The position numbers and the translations under genes are program-made. A stretch of 42,412 bases of DNA from Flavobacteriaceae bacterium (GTDB lineage: Bacteria > Bacteroidota > Bacteroidia > Flavobacteriales > Flavobacteriaceae), in contig JAIXYI010000083.1 of NCBI GenBank assembly GCA_027490305.1, forward strand, positions 1-42,412. The letters are read 5' to 3'. This document shows positions 34,550 through 42,412 of this stretch, one piece after another. How positions within the stretch are numbered: position 1 is the stretch's first letter; the number at the start of each line of letters is the position of its first letter. The notes beneath the pieces were generated by a model. That model saw only the letters and a program-made list of their open reading frames with translations, had not been told where the DNA came from and made no database searches.

Positions 34550-35290
34550 ATGCAGCTGCCCGACACTATAGACAAAGACAACCTTCCCCAGCATATTGCC
34601 ATCATCATGGACGGCAATGGCCGTTGGGCCAAACAACGCGGCATGCTCCGTACGCTCGGTCACGAGCACGGCACCAAATCGGTACGAACGACCATTGAAA
34701 CCTGTGGTCGCATCGGCATCAAAAACCTGACCCTTTACGCTTTCTCGACCGAAAACTGGAACCGCCCCAAAGCGGAAGTGGATGTCTTGATGAAACTTCT
34801 TATTTCGTCGCTCCGAAAAGAATACAAGAGTTTCATGGAAAATGAGATCAGGTTGGAGACCATCGGCAATCTTGAACGGCTTCCGAAACGCGTCCGAACC
34901 GAGTTGGAAGAAGTGGTCGAGAAATTGAAAAACAACACTAAAATGACGGTCACCGTAGCCCTCAGTTATGGCTCAAGGGAAGAGTTGGCGCGGGCTGCGA
35001 GGGAGATTGCCTTCAAAGTTAAAAATAATATAATTGAGGTAGACGCTGTTGATGAATCAATTATTAATCAGCATCTTTACACGCGAAATTTACCGGACGT
35101 AGACCTGGTGATACGCACGAGCGGCGAACATCGGATCAGTAATTTCCTGTTGTGGCAGATTGCCTATGCGGAGTTTTACTTTACGGATGTCTTGTGGCCG
35201 GATTTTACAGAACATGATTTATATGCCGCTATTGTCAGTTATCAGAAAAGAGAACGCAGATTCGGGAAAACAAGTGAACAAATACAATAA
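34550..35290 (+). CDS. uppS: Isoprenyl transferase (undecaprenyl diphosphate synthase)
   Basis: Cis-prenyltransferase of 246 residues that makes the C55 lipid carrier for peptidoglycan and surface sugars. The active-site motif is HIAIIMDGNGRWAKQRG, with catalytic Asp21. SFSTENWNRPKAEV, SYGSREEL and the diphosphate-binding DLVIRTSGEHRISNF with FTDVLWPDF complete the five family regions. The ATG at 34550 is two bases after the DUF6089 stop. Its last 17 bases overlap the predicted GTG start of bamA, so translation may be coupled. Confidence 0.97.
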   Translation: MQLPDTIDKDNLPQHIAIIMDGNGRWAKQRGMLRTLGHEHGTKSVRTTIETCGRIGIKNLTLYAFSTENWNRPKAEVDVLMKLLISSLRKEYKSFMENEIRLETIGNLERLPKRVRTELEEVVEKLKNNTKMTVTVALSYGSREELARAAREIAFKVKNNIIEVDAVDESIINQHLYTRNLPDVDLVIRTSGEHRISNFLLWQIAYAEFYFTDVLWPDFTEHDLYAAIVSYQKRERRFGKTSEQIQ

Positions 35291-38015
35291 AACAGCACCT
35301 ATTATAAGGATGGCGCTGTTCATTGCGTTCCTCCTTTTCGGAAACATACTTCGGGTCAACGCCCAGGAGCGGTTGCCGTTCGACCAGGGTTCCTCCTATA
35401 TATTAGCCGATGTCAACGTGACAGGCAAAGTGTCCTTTAGCAAACAAGCCATCGTAACGGTGTCGGGGCTGCAAAAGGGCAAATCGATCACCGTCCCCGG
35501 AGAGGAAATTGCCAATGCGGTGAAGAAACTCGGAAATCTCGGGCTCTTCAGTGACATCGACTTCTATGTCAACAAAATTGCGGGCGACAGTATCTGGCTT
35601 GAACTCAATATGTATGAACTCCCGAAACTGAACGACGTTAAGATTACCGGCGTCCGGAAGAACAAAGCGGAAGAACTCATTAAAGAAGCGGAGTTGACGA
35701 AAGGCAAGGTGGTCAACGAGAATTTCCTTACGAACACCAAAAACTACTTCGAAAACAAATACAAAAAAGACGGCTTTTACAATGCGAAAGTCGCCATCAA
35801 CAACACCGTCGCCGATAGCACCGGCAACGTGAACATGGTGGTCCGCATCGACCGTGGCCAGAAAATCAAGATATCGCACATTGAGTTCGAAGGGAACAAA
35901 CAACTTTCGGATGCGAAGCTCCGGAAGGCGATGAAAAACACCAAGCAAATCAACCCAATCCGTGTTTTCAAGCGCTCGAAATTCGTGCGGGAGAAATACC
36001 AGGAAGACCTTGAGACGCTTATATCCAAGTATGGTGAAAAAGGCTATCGCGATGCACGGGTGGTGAGCGATACCGTTTCATTTGACAAAGACCGCAACCG
36101 CCTCGCCATCAAAATCAACGTAGAGGAAGGCAACAAATACTACTTCGGAAACATCAAATTCCTCGGAAACTCGGTGTATTCGGATGAAGTATTGAACCGT
36201 ATCCTGGGCATCAAGAAAGGTGACACCTATAATAGTGTACTCCTCCAGAAAAAAATCGCCGACAAATCCGATCCGGACGCCAACGACATCACCAACTTAT
36301 ACCAGAACAGCGGTTACCTGTTCTCGCAGGTGAATGCGGTAGAGACACGCACCTACAATGACACTATCGACTTCGAAATCCGTGTGATGGAAGGACCGGT
36401 CGCCTATTTCAATAAGATCACCGTCGTAGGTAACGACAAGACGAATGACAAGGTCATTTATCGGGAATTGTATACCAAACCGGGCCAGAAGTATAGTAAG
36501 GAAGACCTCGTTCGTTCCATCCGTGAAATCGGTGCATTGGGCTTCTTCGATCCGGAAGCGATCGAGCCGAAGTTCAAAAATGTGGATGCTGCTGCGGGCA
36601 CCGTAGATATTGAGTACAATGTTGTCGAGAAAGGATCCAGCCAAATTGAACTGCAGGGCGGCTACGGCGGCGGCGGTTTCATTGGAACACTGGGCCTTTC
36701 GTTCAACAACTTTGCTATGAAGGACATCTTCAAGAAAGATGCCTATAAGCCATTGCCTATGGGAGATGGGCAGAAGGTATCGCTCCGTCTTCAGGGAAGT
36801 AGTTTCTTCCAGACCTATAGCCTATCGTTTTCCGAGCCTTGGTTCGGCGGACGCAAACCGGTCAGTTTCAGCACCTCACTTGCCTATAGCAAGCAATACC
36901 TGAACGCCTATTCCTCGACATCCGGCTTCACCAATCGTGTGAACCGCGACCGCAGTTTCAGCATCATCTCATTGAACGTGGGTATTGCGAAGAAACTGAC
37001 GGCTCCTGATAACTACTTTATCCTCTCACAGGGATTGAACTTCCAATACTATAACCAGGATAATTACCAGGTATTCAGTTTCGATGGCTCGTCGCGAAAC
37101 TTCGCCTACATTGTAAGCCTTACGCGAAACAGCAAAGCCATCAACCCGATCTTCCCGACAAGAGGTTCCGAGTTTAGTGTATCGGCCAAGTTTACGCCTC
37201 CGTACTCGCTCTTCAATGGAGTTGATTACAAAAACCTGGGCAACCAAAGGGATTATAAACTACAGGCTTACGAGGTAACCAAAGCGGGAGGAACCGTGAC
37301 GACTGAGGGCGGCGGAAATGTGAACGAATCGGATTATGTTAAGATTGTTCGGGGCGACAACAACTCAGTCACCTATGAATCGGTCGGAACCGACTACGCC
37401 AGCGCCAGTGCGAGTGACGCAAAACTCGAGCAAAAGAAGTTCAATTGGCTTGAATATTACAAAATTAAGTTCAAGGCGGATTGGTATACACAGATTTTTG
37501 GTAAATTCGTTTTCCGTTCATTGGGTGAATTCGGATTCCTGGGTGCCTATGACAATAATCGCGGGCTGGTTCCGTTTGAACGATTCTACCTGGGTGGTGA
37601 CGGACTTGCGAATTTTACGCAGGACGGTCGTGAAACGATACAGTTGAGGGGGTACCCGAACCAATCGTTGACGCCGTTTATCACCGACCGTTCGAGTTCT
37701 AACTACGGGGCGCAACAGGGAGCGACGATATACAATAAGTTTTCGTTCGAACTCCGTTACCCGTTGACCTTGAAGCAGTCGGCGTCGATTTACGCGTTGA
37801 CCTTCGCAGAGGCCGGTGCAGGATACAATACATTCGGAGAATACAATCCGTTTGTGTTACAGCGTTCTGCCGGATTCGGACTGCGGGTATTCATGCCGGC
37901 GTTCGGTCTGTTGGGTATCGATTTCGGATACGGCTTCGATGCCGCGCCAAACCTGACGAACAACACACGACCTAATGGTTGGGAAACGCATTTCATCATC
38001 GGACAGCAGTTCTGA
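35274..38015 (+). CDS. bamA: Outer membrane assembly factor BamA (GTG start)
   Basis: A 913-residue Omp85 protein, the core of the machine that folds barrels into the outer membrane. It has a signal peptide to about residue 30 (ending VNAQ). Five POTRA domains run from about 40 to 460, seen as repeated beta-alpha-beta units with GNKQLSDAKLRKAM and GLFSDIDFY-like motifs. The C-terminal surface-antigen barrel has the lid motif QLRGYPNQ and ends in phenylalanine (IIGQQF). The GTG at 35274 gives a basic signal-peptide head (NKYNKTAPIIR). The first ATG at 35310 would begin MALFIAF with no positive charge, so GTG is preferred, though not certain. It overlaps uppS by 17 bases and precedes two Skp-like genes. 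Confidence 0.94.
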   Translation: MNKYNKTAPIIRMALFIAFLLFGNILRVNAQERLPFDQGSSYILADVNVTGKVSFSKQAIVTVSGLQKGKSITVPGEEIANAVKKLGNLGLFSDIDFYVNKIAGDSIWLELNMYELPKLNDVKITGVRKNKAEELIKEAELTKGKVVNENFLTNTKNYFENKYKKDGFYNAKVAINNTVADSTGNVNMVVRIDRGQKIKISHIEFEGNKQLSDAKLRKAMKNTKQINPIRVFKRSKFVREKYQEDLETLISKYGEKGYRDARVVSDTVSFDKDRNRLAIKINVEEGNKYYFGNIKFLGNSVYSDEVLNRILGIKKGDTYNSVLLQKKIADKSDPDANDITNLYQNSGYLFSQVNAVETRTYNDTIDFEIRVMEGPVAYFNKITVVGNDKTNDKVIYRELYTKPGQKYSKEDLVRSIREIGALGFFDPEAIEPKFKNVDAAAGTVDIEYNVVEKGSSQIELQGGYGGGGFIGTLGLSFNNFAMKDIFKKDAYKPLPMGDGQKVSLRLQGSSFFQTYSLSFSEPWFGGRKPVSFSTSLAYSKQYLNAYSSTSGFTNRVNRDRSFSIISLNVGIAKKLTAPDNYFILSQGLNFQYYNQDNYQVFSFDGSSRNFAYIVSLTRNSKAINPIFPTRGSEFSVSAKFTPPYSLFNGVDYKNLGNQRDYKLQAYEVTKAGGTVTTEGGGNVNESDYVKIVRGDNNSVTYESVGTDYASASASDAKLEQKKFNWLEYYKIKFKADWYTQIFGKFVFRSLGEFGFLGAYDNNRGLVPFERFYLGGDGLANFTQDGRETIQLRGYPNQSLTPFITDRSSSNYGAQQGATIYNKFSFELRYPLTLKQSASIYALTFAEAGAGYNTFGEYNPFVLQRSAGFGLRVFMPAFGLLGIDFGYGFDAAPNLTNNTRPNGWETHFIIGQQF

Positions 38016-38036
38016 TGACGGACTTAAAAAAATAGT

Positions 38037-39140
38037 ATGAACAGACATCTTATCGCTCTTTTGTTTCTGCTGGTGATGGCCGTTCCCGGGAAGGCTCAGT
38101 CAGCGCGTGGTATACGGGTCGGCTATATCGACATGAACTACATTCTCCAGAATGTTTCGGACTATGCAGAGGCCCTCAACCAACTCGAACAGAAGGCACA
38201 AAAATGGAAACAGGAAGCCGATGCCAAGAAGAATGAAATCGCGCGGCTGAAAGATGTGCTGAAAACAGAACGTCCTCTACTTACCAAAGAACTCATTGAG
38301 GAACGCGAAGAGGAAATTACCTTTCTTGAAACGGAACTTGCCGATTTCCAACAAAAGAAGTTTGGCCCTACAGGCGAACTCGTATCGCAGAAAGCGGTAC
38401 TCGTACAACCGATACAGGACCAGGTGTTCAATGCTGTACAAGACATTGCCGAAGCACGCAAATACGACTTCATCTTCGATAAGTCATCCGACCTTACGAT
38501 GCTCTTTGCCGCTAAACGCTTCGATATCAGCGATCAGGTTATCCGCACACTCAACCGTGCCGCCAATCGCAGCCAGAAGAGTAAAAAGGAACTCAAGGAA
38601 GAACAGATTCGTGAGTACAACGAAGACCTCAAGGACGCCAATCCGAACCAGGAGGAACGCCAAAAACAACTCGAAGAGCGCAAAGCCGCCCGTGAAAAAC
38701 AGGTAGCTGACCGTAAAGCTGCGGCAGAAGCCAAACGAGCGGAAACGCTTGCAAAGCGGCAGCAGGCTGTTGACGAGCGCAATGCGGCACGAAAGGCAGC
38801 AACCGGTGACAAGCCCGGCGCAACGACATCGAAAGACAGTACCGCTGCTAAAACCGATGCAGCCGCCCGCAAAGACGCAGCCGCAGAAGCCCGTACGTCG
38901 TTGGTAGAAAAACAAGCCGCTAAACGCGACTCGATCGTTCAGGCGAGAAAAGCAGCCCAACAGGCCGCCCTGGATAAACGCAACAAGACACTCGAAGAAC
39001 GCAAAAAAGCGCTAGAAGAGAAGAAAGCAAAAGCAGAGGCCGACAAAAAAGCCAAACAAGATAAAACGGACGCCAAGAAAGAAGACGATCCTGCTGCAAA
39101 GCCGGAAGAGTCGGATGCGCCGGCTACTCCGAAACCGTAA
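38037..39140 (+). CDS. OmpH/Skp-family chaperone with long Lys/Ala-rich tail
   Basis: A 367-residue exported protein. The signal peptide ends near GKAQ (residue 21). Residues about 25-175 are the OmpH/Skp region: the VGYIDMNYILQNV opening, a long coiled coil, and IAEARKYDFIFDKSSDLTML at the base. Skp holds unfolded outer-membrane proteins in the periplasm. From about residue 180 to the end the chain is low-complexity Lys/Ala/Arg/Glu (repeats of KAAREKQVADRKAAAEAKR type) and ends in an acidic, proline-containing tail. This roughly doubles the usual length. It lies 21 bases after bamA, which supplies its likely clients. Tail function is not known. Confidence 0.9.
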   Translation: MNRHLIALLFLLVMAVPGKAQSARGIRVGYIDMNYILQNVSDYAEALNQLEQKAQKWKQEADAKKNEIARLKDVLKTERPLLTKELIEEREEEITFLETELADFQQKKFGPTGELVSQKAVLVQPIQDQVFNAVQDIAEARKYDFIFDKSSDLTMLFAAKRFDISDQVIRTLNRAANRSQKSKKELKEEQIREYNEDLKDANPNQEERQKQLEERKAAREKQVADRKAAAEAKRAETLAKRQQAVDERNAARKAATGDKPGATTSKDSTAAKTDAAARKDAAAEARTSLVEKQAAKRDSIVQARKAAQQAALDKRNKTLEERKKALEEKKAKAEADKKAKQDKTDAKKEDDPAAKPEESDAPATPKP

Positions 39141-39186
39141 CACACAAAAATCAAAAACGCTAAATTTAATTTACCTTAATCTTCAA

Positions 39187-39690
39187 ATGATGAAACAATT
39201 GAAAACGTTCCTGATCGCCGCCGTTGCTTTCCTTGGTGGAAGCCAGATGGTTCAAGCTCAGGCAAAGTGCGCGCACATAGACGTACAGGAAATTATGTCA
39301 AAGATGCCTGCCGTACTGGAAGCCCAAAACCAACTGAAGAAACTAAGCGAAACGTATGACGCTGATTTCAAGACGATGGTAACGGAGTACCAGACCAAAA
39401 TTGAAAAGTACGAGCGCGAAGCCACAACCGTAGGCGATAAAGTGAACGAAGACCGCCGCAAGGAAGTGGATGATATGGAAAAACGCATCAACGACTTCCG
39501 TCAAACCGCAGCGAAAGAACTTCAAACCAAAGAATCGGACCTGATGAAACCGATCGAGGATAAAGTGAAGGCTTCTATTGCCAAAGTAGGCAAAGCAAAA
39601 GGGTTCCAGTATGTGTTCAACGCAGCGGGCCTTCTGTTGGCAGATGGTCCAGACATCACTGCTGACGTAAAGAAAGACCTCGGATTCTAA
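39187..39690 (+). CDS. OmpH/Skp-family periplasmic chaperone
   Basis: A 167-residue Skp-like protein of normal length. The signal peptide (about 1-25) ends VQAQAK. The mature part opens with CAHIDVQEIMSKMPAVLEAQNQLKKL, continues as a long charged helix with many Lys/Glu, and ends with IAKVGKAKGFQYVFNAAG and a DITADVKKDLGF tail. It would form a trimer with coiled-coil arms around folding clients. ATG codons at 39187 and 39190 are adjacent; either may be the start. It is the last gene of the envelope operon and is followed by a strong terminator. Having two ompH genes after bamA is common in Bacteroidota. Confidence 0.93.
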   Translation: MMKQLKTFLIAAVAFLGGSQMVQAQAKCAHIDVQEIMSKMPAVLEAQNQLKKLSETYDADFKTMVTEYQTKIEKYEREATTVGDKVNEDRRKEVDDMEKRINDFRQTAAKELQTKESDLMKPIEDKVKASIAKVGKAKGFQYVFNAAGLLLADGPDITADVKKDLGF

Positions 39691-39714
39691 TTCGGAAAAC
39701 GCAATAGTATGTAC

Positions 39715-39746
39715 AACCCGGACCTTCACGTCCGGGTTCTTTTTTT
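39715..39746 (+). terminator. Terminator of the envelope operon
   Basis: AACCCGGAC (39715-39723) and GTCCGGGTT (39730-39738) form a 9-bp perfect stem with a six-base loop, followed by CTTTTTTT. The T run passes directly into the murI -7 element. Confidence 0.93.
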
Positions 39747-39753
39747 ACCTTTG
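39746..39753 (+). promoter_or_regulatory. -7 promoter element for murI, joined to a terminator
   Basis: TACCTTTG is a perfect TAnnTTTG match that begins at the last base of the preceding terminator's T run and ends five bases before the murI ATG. Transcription would begin at or beside the start codon, so the mRNA would be leaderless or nearly so. Confidence 0.6.
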
Positions 39754-39758
39754 TTACG

Positions 39759-40538
39759 ATGGCAAACGAACAACCCATAGGCGTTTTTGATTCAGGTGTG
39801 GGTGGCACTAGTATTTGGAGGGAAATCCACCGACTGCTGCCCCATGAGAACACTATTTACCTGGCGGATAGCGCTAATGCTCCGTATGGCCAACGAAGTA
39901 AAGAAGAGATCATAGCCCTGAGTAAGAAAAACACCGACTTTCTCATGAGTATGGGCTGCAAAATTGTCGTTGTGGCATGCAATACGGCCACTACCAATGC
40001 GATCCGGGAATTGCGAGCCGGCTACGACATCCCCTTTATAGGTATTGAGCCCGCCATCAAACCCGCAGCGCATAACTCGGAAACACAAACCATTGGCATC
40101 CTCGCTACCAAAGGCACTCTTAATAGCGAATTGTTCAATAAAGCGGTCGAAAGCTACCAAGATGTCCGTATTATCGAACAGGTGGGCCATGGCTTGGTAC
40201 AACTCATTGAAAGCGGGGAAATGGAATCCGATGAGATGAACCGACTGCTCCACTCCTATCTTGACCCAATGGTAGCGGAAGGAATCGACTACCTCGTATT
40301 GGGCTGTAGCCACTATCCGTACCTGATCCCGCAAATCCGTAAAATCCTGCCCGAACACGTCAAAATCATCGATTCAGGCGAAGCAGTAGCACGACAGACC
40401 CGGAATGTCTTAAATGAACGTGATGCTTTAAACGCCGCTTCCGTCCCACCCTACAACCGTTTCTACACAAACGCAAACCCAGAAGTACTTAGAGACATCA
40501 TAGGAACCGACTATTCTGTCGAGCGCCGATCGTTCTGA
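39759..40538 (+). CDS. murI: Glutamate racemase
   Basis: Enzyme of 259 residues that makes D-glutamate for peptidoglycan by two-base deprotonation without cofactor. The two catalytic cysteines are Cys74 in VVACNTATTNA and Cys183 in LGCSHYPYL. Asp11-Ser12 in VFDSGVGGTS and the SANAPYGQ segment also bind substrate. Length is normal. It directly follows the envelope operon but has its own -7 element. Its last 28 bases overlap the convergent gamma-carbonic-anhydrase-like gene. Confidence 0.96.
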   Translation: MANEQPIGVFDSGVGGTSIWREIHRLLPHENTIYLADSANAPYGQRSKEEIIALSKKNTDFLMSMGCKIVVVACNTATTNAIRELRAGYDIPFIGIEPAIKPAAHNSETQTIGILATKGTLNSELFNKAVESYQDVRIIEQVGHGLVQLIESGEMESDEMNRLLHSYLDPMVAEGIDYLVLGCSHYPYLIPQIRKILPEHVKIIDSGEAVARQTRNVLNERDALNAASVPPYNRFYTNANPEVLRDIIGTDYSVERRSF

Positions 40539-41053
40539 TCGTCTTCGCGGAACCAACTACTATACATTACATAGTTATTGGAAATACGCGCGATTTCGCC
40601 GGCAAACTCCGATTCATTGATGTCTTTCACTTTACGGGCAGGAACGCCGGCGTAAATCGCCCCAGACTCCACAACCGTATGCTGCGTTACGACCGCACCC
40701 GCCGCGATGATAGCGTTACTGTTTACAACACAACCGTCCATGATGATGGCTCCCATCCCCACCAATACGTTATCATGCAACGTACAGCCGTGTACGATGG
40801 CATTATGTCCTATAGAGACATTGTTGCCGATTTCGGTTGGATGCTTTTGATAGGTACAATGAATCACCGCACCGTCCTGTATATTGACTTTATTACCGAT
40901 CCGGATGTGGTGCACATCACCACGAACCACAGCGTTAAACCATACACTACAGGAGGTGCCAAAAACGACATCGCCCACAATCGTTGCATTCTCTGCAACG
41001 AAACAGTCGTCCGGAATAACCGGACTCTTTCCATTGACCTTACGTATAATCAT
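40511..41053 (-). CDS. Gamma-carbonic-anhydrase-like hexapeptide-repeat protein
   Basis: A 180-residue left-handed beta-helix protein of the YrdA/PaaY/gamma-CA group. Its hexapeptide repeats run over most of the length (IVGDVVFGTSCSVWFNAVVRGD, NNVSIGHNAIVHGC and so on). The three zinc-ligand histidines are His65 (VIHCTYQK), His83 and His88 (SIGHNAIVHG). The repeats imply a trimer with the metal between subunits. Many members have no proven carbonic anhydrase activity, so the reaction is uncertain. The start at 41053 lies only 13 bases after the PorP/SprF terminator hairpin, leaving no room for an ordinary promoter. Its stop codon lies inside murI. Confidence 0.9.
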   Translation of the reverse strand: MIIRKVNGKSPVIPDDCFVAENATIVGDVVFGTSCSVWFNAVVRGDVHHIRIGNKVNIQDGAVIHCTYQKHPTEIGNNVSIGHNAIVHGCTLHDNVLVGMGAIIMDGCVVNSNAIIAAGAVVTQHTVVESGAIYAGVPARKVKDINESEFAGEIARISNNYVMYSSWFREDDQNDRRSTE

Positions 41054-41059
41054 AAGAAT

Positions 41060-41087
41060 AAAAAAAGTCCCGATGTAGGTCGGGACT
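41060..41087 (-). terminator. Terminator of the PorP/SprF gene
   Basis: On the minus strand AGTCCCGA and TCGGGACT form an 8-bp perfect stem with a six-base loop, followed by a run of T. The gamma-carbonic-anhydrase-like gene starts 13 bases after the hairpin, so that gene may depend on incomplete termination. Confidence 0.92.
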
Positions 41088-41106
41088 CGTGTTATTTTTG
41101 TTTGTA

Positions 41107-42102
41107 TTAGTTGATGGCAGGACAGTTACAGTCATACTTCTCACGCTTGCAGAACAGGTTCACACCCAATGTAATTTGATGGAAACCACCCTGATCGAAC
41201 TTCACATCGCCCATAATATGTGAGTAGGTATACGACACCATATACTGTTTGAAGTTGAGTCCGACGATTGGCGTAAGCCACTGCAAACGCTGTGTCTGCA
41301 CATTACCCTGGCTGTCGGAATACTCTGCCGCGTCAAATGCACGCCGATACGATAGGCCTCCCCAAAGTTTGCCAAATTCCAAATCCTTATAAGCTTTCAC
41401 GTTCAGGTCAATCGTTTTCTCTTTCGTCTGGTCAACGTACTGGAACATGAAAGAAGGCTCCCATTGGATGCGATCCGTATCACCGAAGACATATCCAGCA
41501 CTCCATATCCACTTACGACGGTTATCAGATTCATAGTCCGTATAGTAATCCGGACGGCTACCCAAAGCATTTTTTACCGTCAAGTGCGTATACAAATCCA
41601 GATAAAAGTACGACGCTCCGATGTCGACGTTGAAGTATGAATCTTTTTGAACGATCCCTCCGATTATCGGATCCGGATCGGTGAAATCCGTCTCGTCAAG
41701 TTGGCTCTGAACGATTCCGGCACTAATACCGAATGACAATTGATTCAGGTCTACTTCACTACGTGAAAACATGAGGTGATGCGCATACGTCAACTTGAAA
41801 CCTCTCTGTGAGTGGTAACCGTTGCGGTCGTTGAAGAGGATGATACCTCCACCGGATTGCTCACCAAGGCGTCCGTTGAAACTCGCTGTCTGAAGAGCAG
41901 GTGCATCTTCTTGACCAAACCATTGCTGCCGCGCGGTAAGACGAAGTTTGGCACAGTTGGCCGCACCGGCCATAGACGGGTGGATGAGGTAATAGTTATC
42001 AGACAAATAGTCGGAATAGACGGCAATTCCTTCCTGTGAAAACGAAAGCTGGGTAAAGAAAATTGAAAATAAACCTACTAGGTACCTCTTCCTAAAATTC
42101 AT
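41107..42102 (-). CDS. PorP/SprF-family type IX secretion membrane protein
   Basis: A 331-residue outer-membrane barrel protein. The signal peptide (1-22) ends SFSQ. The mature part shows family motifs early on (YSDYLSDNYYLIHPSMAGA, LRLTARQQWFG, FNGRLGEQSGGGIILFND) and then alternating barrel strands. A near-C-terminal Cys pair occurs in CKREKYDCNCPAIN. In F. johnsoniae SprF is required to secrete the adhesin SprB, and homologues lie beside type B T9SS cargo genes. Here it is four bases downstream of such a cargo gene, so it most likely serves that neighbour. It ends at a strong terminator. Confidence 0.93.
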   Translation of the reverse strand: MNFRKRYLVGLFSIFFTQLSFSQEGIAVYSDYLSDNYYLIHPSMAGAANCAKLRLTARQQWFGQEDAPALQTASFNGRLGEQSGGGIILFNDRNGYHSQRGFKLTYAHHLMFSRSEVDLNQLSFGISAGIVQSQLDETDFTDPDPIIGGIVQKDSYFNVDIGASYFYLDLYTHLTVKNALGSRPDYYTDYESDNRRKWIWSAGYVFGDTDRIQWEPSFMFQYVDQTKEKTIDLNVKAYKDLEFGKLWGGLSYRRAFDAAEYSDSQGNVQTQRLQWLTPIVGLNFKQYMVSYTYSHIMGDVKFDQGGFHQITLGVNLFCKREKYDCNCPAIN

Positions 42103-42106
42103 TGGG

Positions 42107-42412
42107 TTAACGTTTTAATGTAAAATGCGCACGGAACTCCTTGTTGAGCCCGGTTTCCTCATATTTTACCACGAACCAATAATCGTCGGCAGGCATGGGG
42201 TTACCGTTGAATGTACCATCCCAACCCGTGCCGGTAGGGTACAATTGCTTCAGGAATTTTCCGGAACGGTCAAATATATAAATTTTTGCATTAGGTTGAC
42301 CACTCAACACCGGAATATTCCACGTATCGTGGATGCCGTCGCCATTCGGGGTGAAATACTTCGGATAATCCACCAAATAAACCGCATATTCCACCTGCGC
42401 ACAGGCCTTCAG
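42107..42412 (-). CDS. Type B T9SS substrate, C-terminal fragment
   Basis: The 3' end of a gene that runs out of the window; the frame is open from 42412 down to the TAA at 42109-42107. The visible 101 residues start LKACAQVEYAVYLVDYPK and contain the whole CHU_C/type B sorting domain: YFTPNGDGIHDTW, FDRSGKFLKQL, GWDGTFNGNPMPADDYWFVV and the end FRAHFTLKR. The upstream Cys-containing strand fits a preceding Ig-like repeat. The PorP/SprF gene starts four bases after the stop, so the two form one unit. The size and other domains of the protein are not visible. Confidence 0.92.
   Translation of the reverse strand: MKACAQVEYAVYLVDYPKYFTPNGDGIHDTWNIPVLSGQPNAKIYIFDRSGKFLKQLYPTGTGWDGTFNGNPMPADDYWFVVKYEETGLNKEFRAHFTLKR

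Overview
The window is chromosomal DNA from a member of the Bacteroidota, most likely the family Flavobacteriaceae and probably Flavobacterium or a close relative. Three things point there. Two proteins end in type IX secretion (T9SS) sorting domains of the CHU_C/type B kind, one ends in a type A domain, and a PorP/SprF protein sits beside one of them. Many genes are preceded by the Bacteroidota sigma factor -7 element TAnnTTTG, in three cases with a TTG box 19-20 nt upstream. The housekeeping genes (folK fused to a deoxynucleoside kinase, S46 peptidase, DUF6089-uppS-bamA-ompH-ompH, tig-clpP-clpX) are typical of the group. Base composition looks near 50% GC by eye, which is high for Flavobacterium. 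I see no phage, insertion sequence, plasmid or CRISPR features, and no gene-free stretch over 300 bases.

Layout. 1-6.3 kb: the end of an OmpW-like barrel gene, sppA, the FolK-kinase fusion, and on the minus strand DUF1573, a SpoU-type RNA methyltransferase and a secreted C-type-lectin protein. 6.4-10 kb: mutS with a TTG start, a tRNA-Gly/tRNA-Leu unit with clear promoter and terminator, a DUF1508 gene and a small Ala/Thr-rich lipoprotein. 10.2-14 kb: a minus-strand chain kdtA-GNAT-dipeptidyl-peptidase 11 joined by ATGA overlaps. 14-16.5 kb: degT, a 38-residue membrane protein and galE in one plus-strand unit. 16.5-21 kb: fabD, purT, an aminotransferase, rsmG and a lysine-rich protein. 21.2-26.1 kb: a 1622-residue T9SS surface protein. 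26.1-32 kb: clpX, clpP, tig, a holin-IV-like membrane protein, an alpha/beta hydrolase and pdxJ, all on the minus strand. 32-39.7 kb: a CBS protein, nadK and the envelope-assembly operon DUF6089-uppS-bamA-ompH-ompH. 39.7-42.4 kb: murI, a gamma-carbonic-anhydrase-like protein, PorP/SprF and a truncated type B T9SS substrate.

The genes serve mainly the cell envelope: lipid carrier, Kdo transfer, sugar nucleotides, outer-membrane protein folding, peptidoglycan precursor and T9SS cargo. Protein quality control, nucleotide/folate metabolism and DNA repair make up most of the rest.

The most unusual signal is a pair of structured intergenic elements at 18649-18742 and 31080-31218. They share three conserved boxes and differ by a compensated base-pair change in their closing helix, while the hairpins between the boxes are unrelated. 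Each lies directly downstream of a minus-strand gene. Other points of interest are the 38-residue membrane protein, a 19-bp perfect palindrome, other spacer repeats, and start codons that lie at or near predicted transcription starts.
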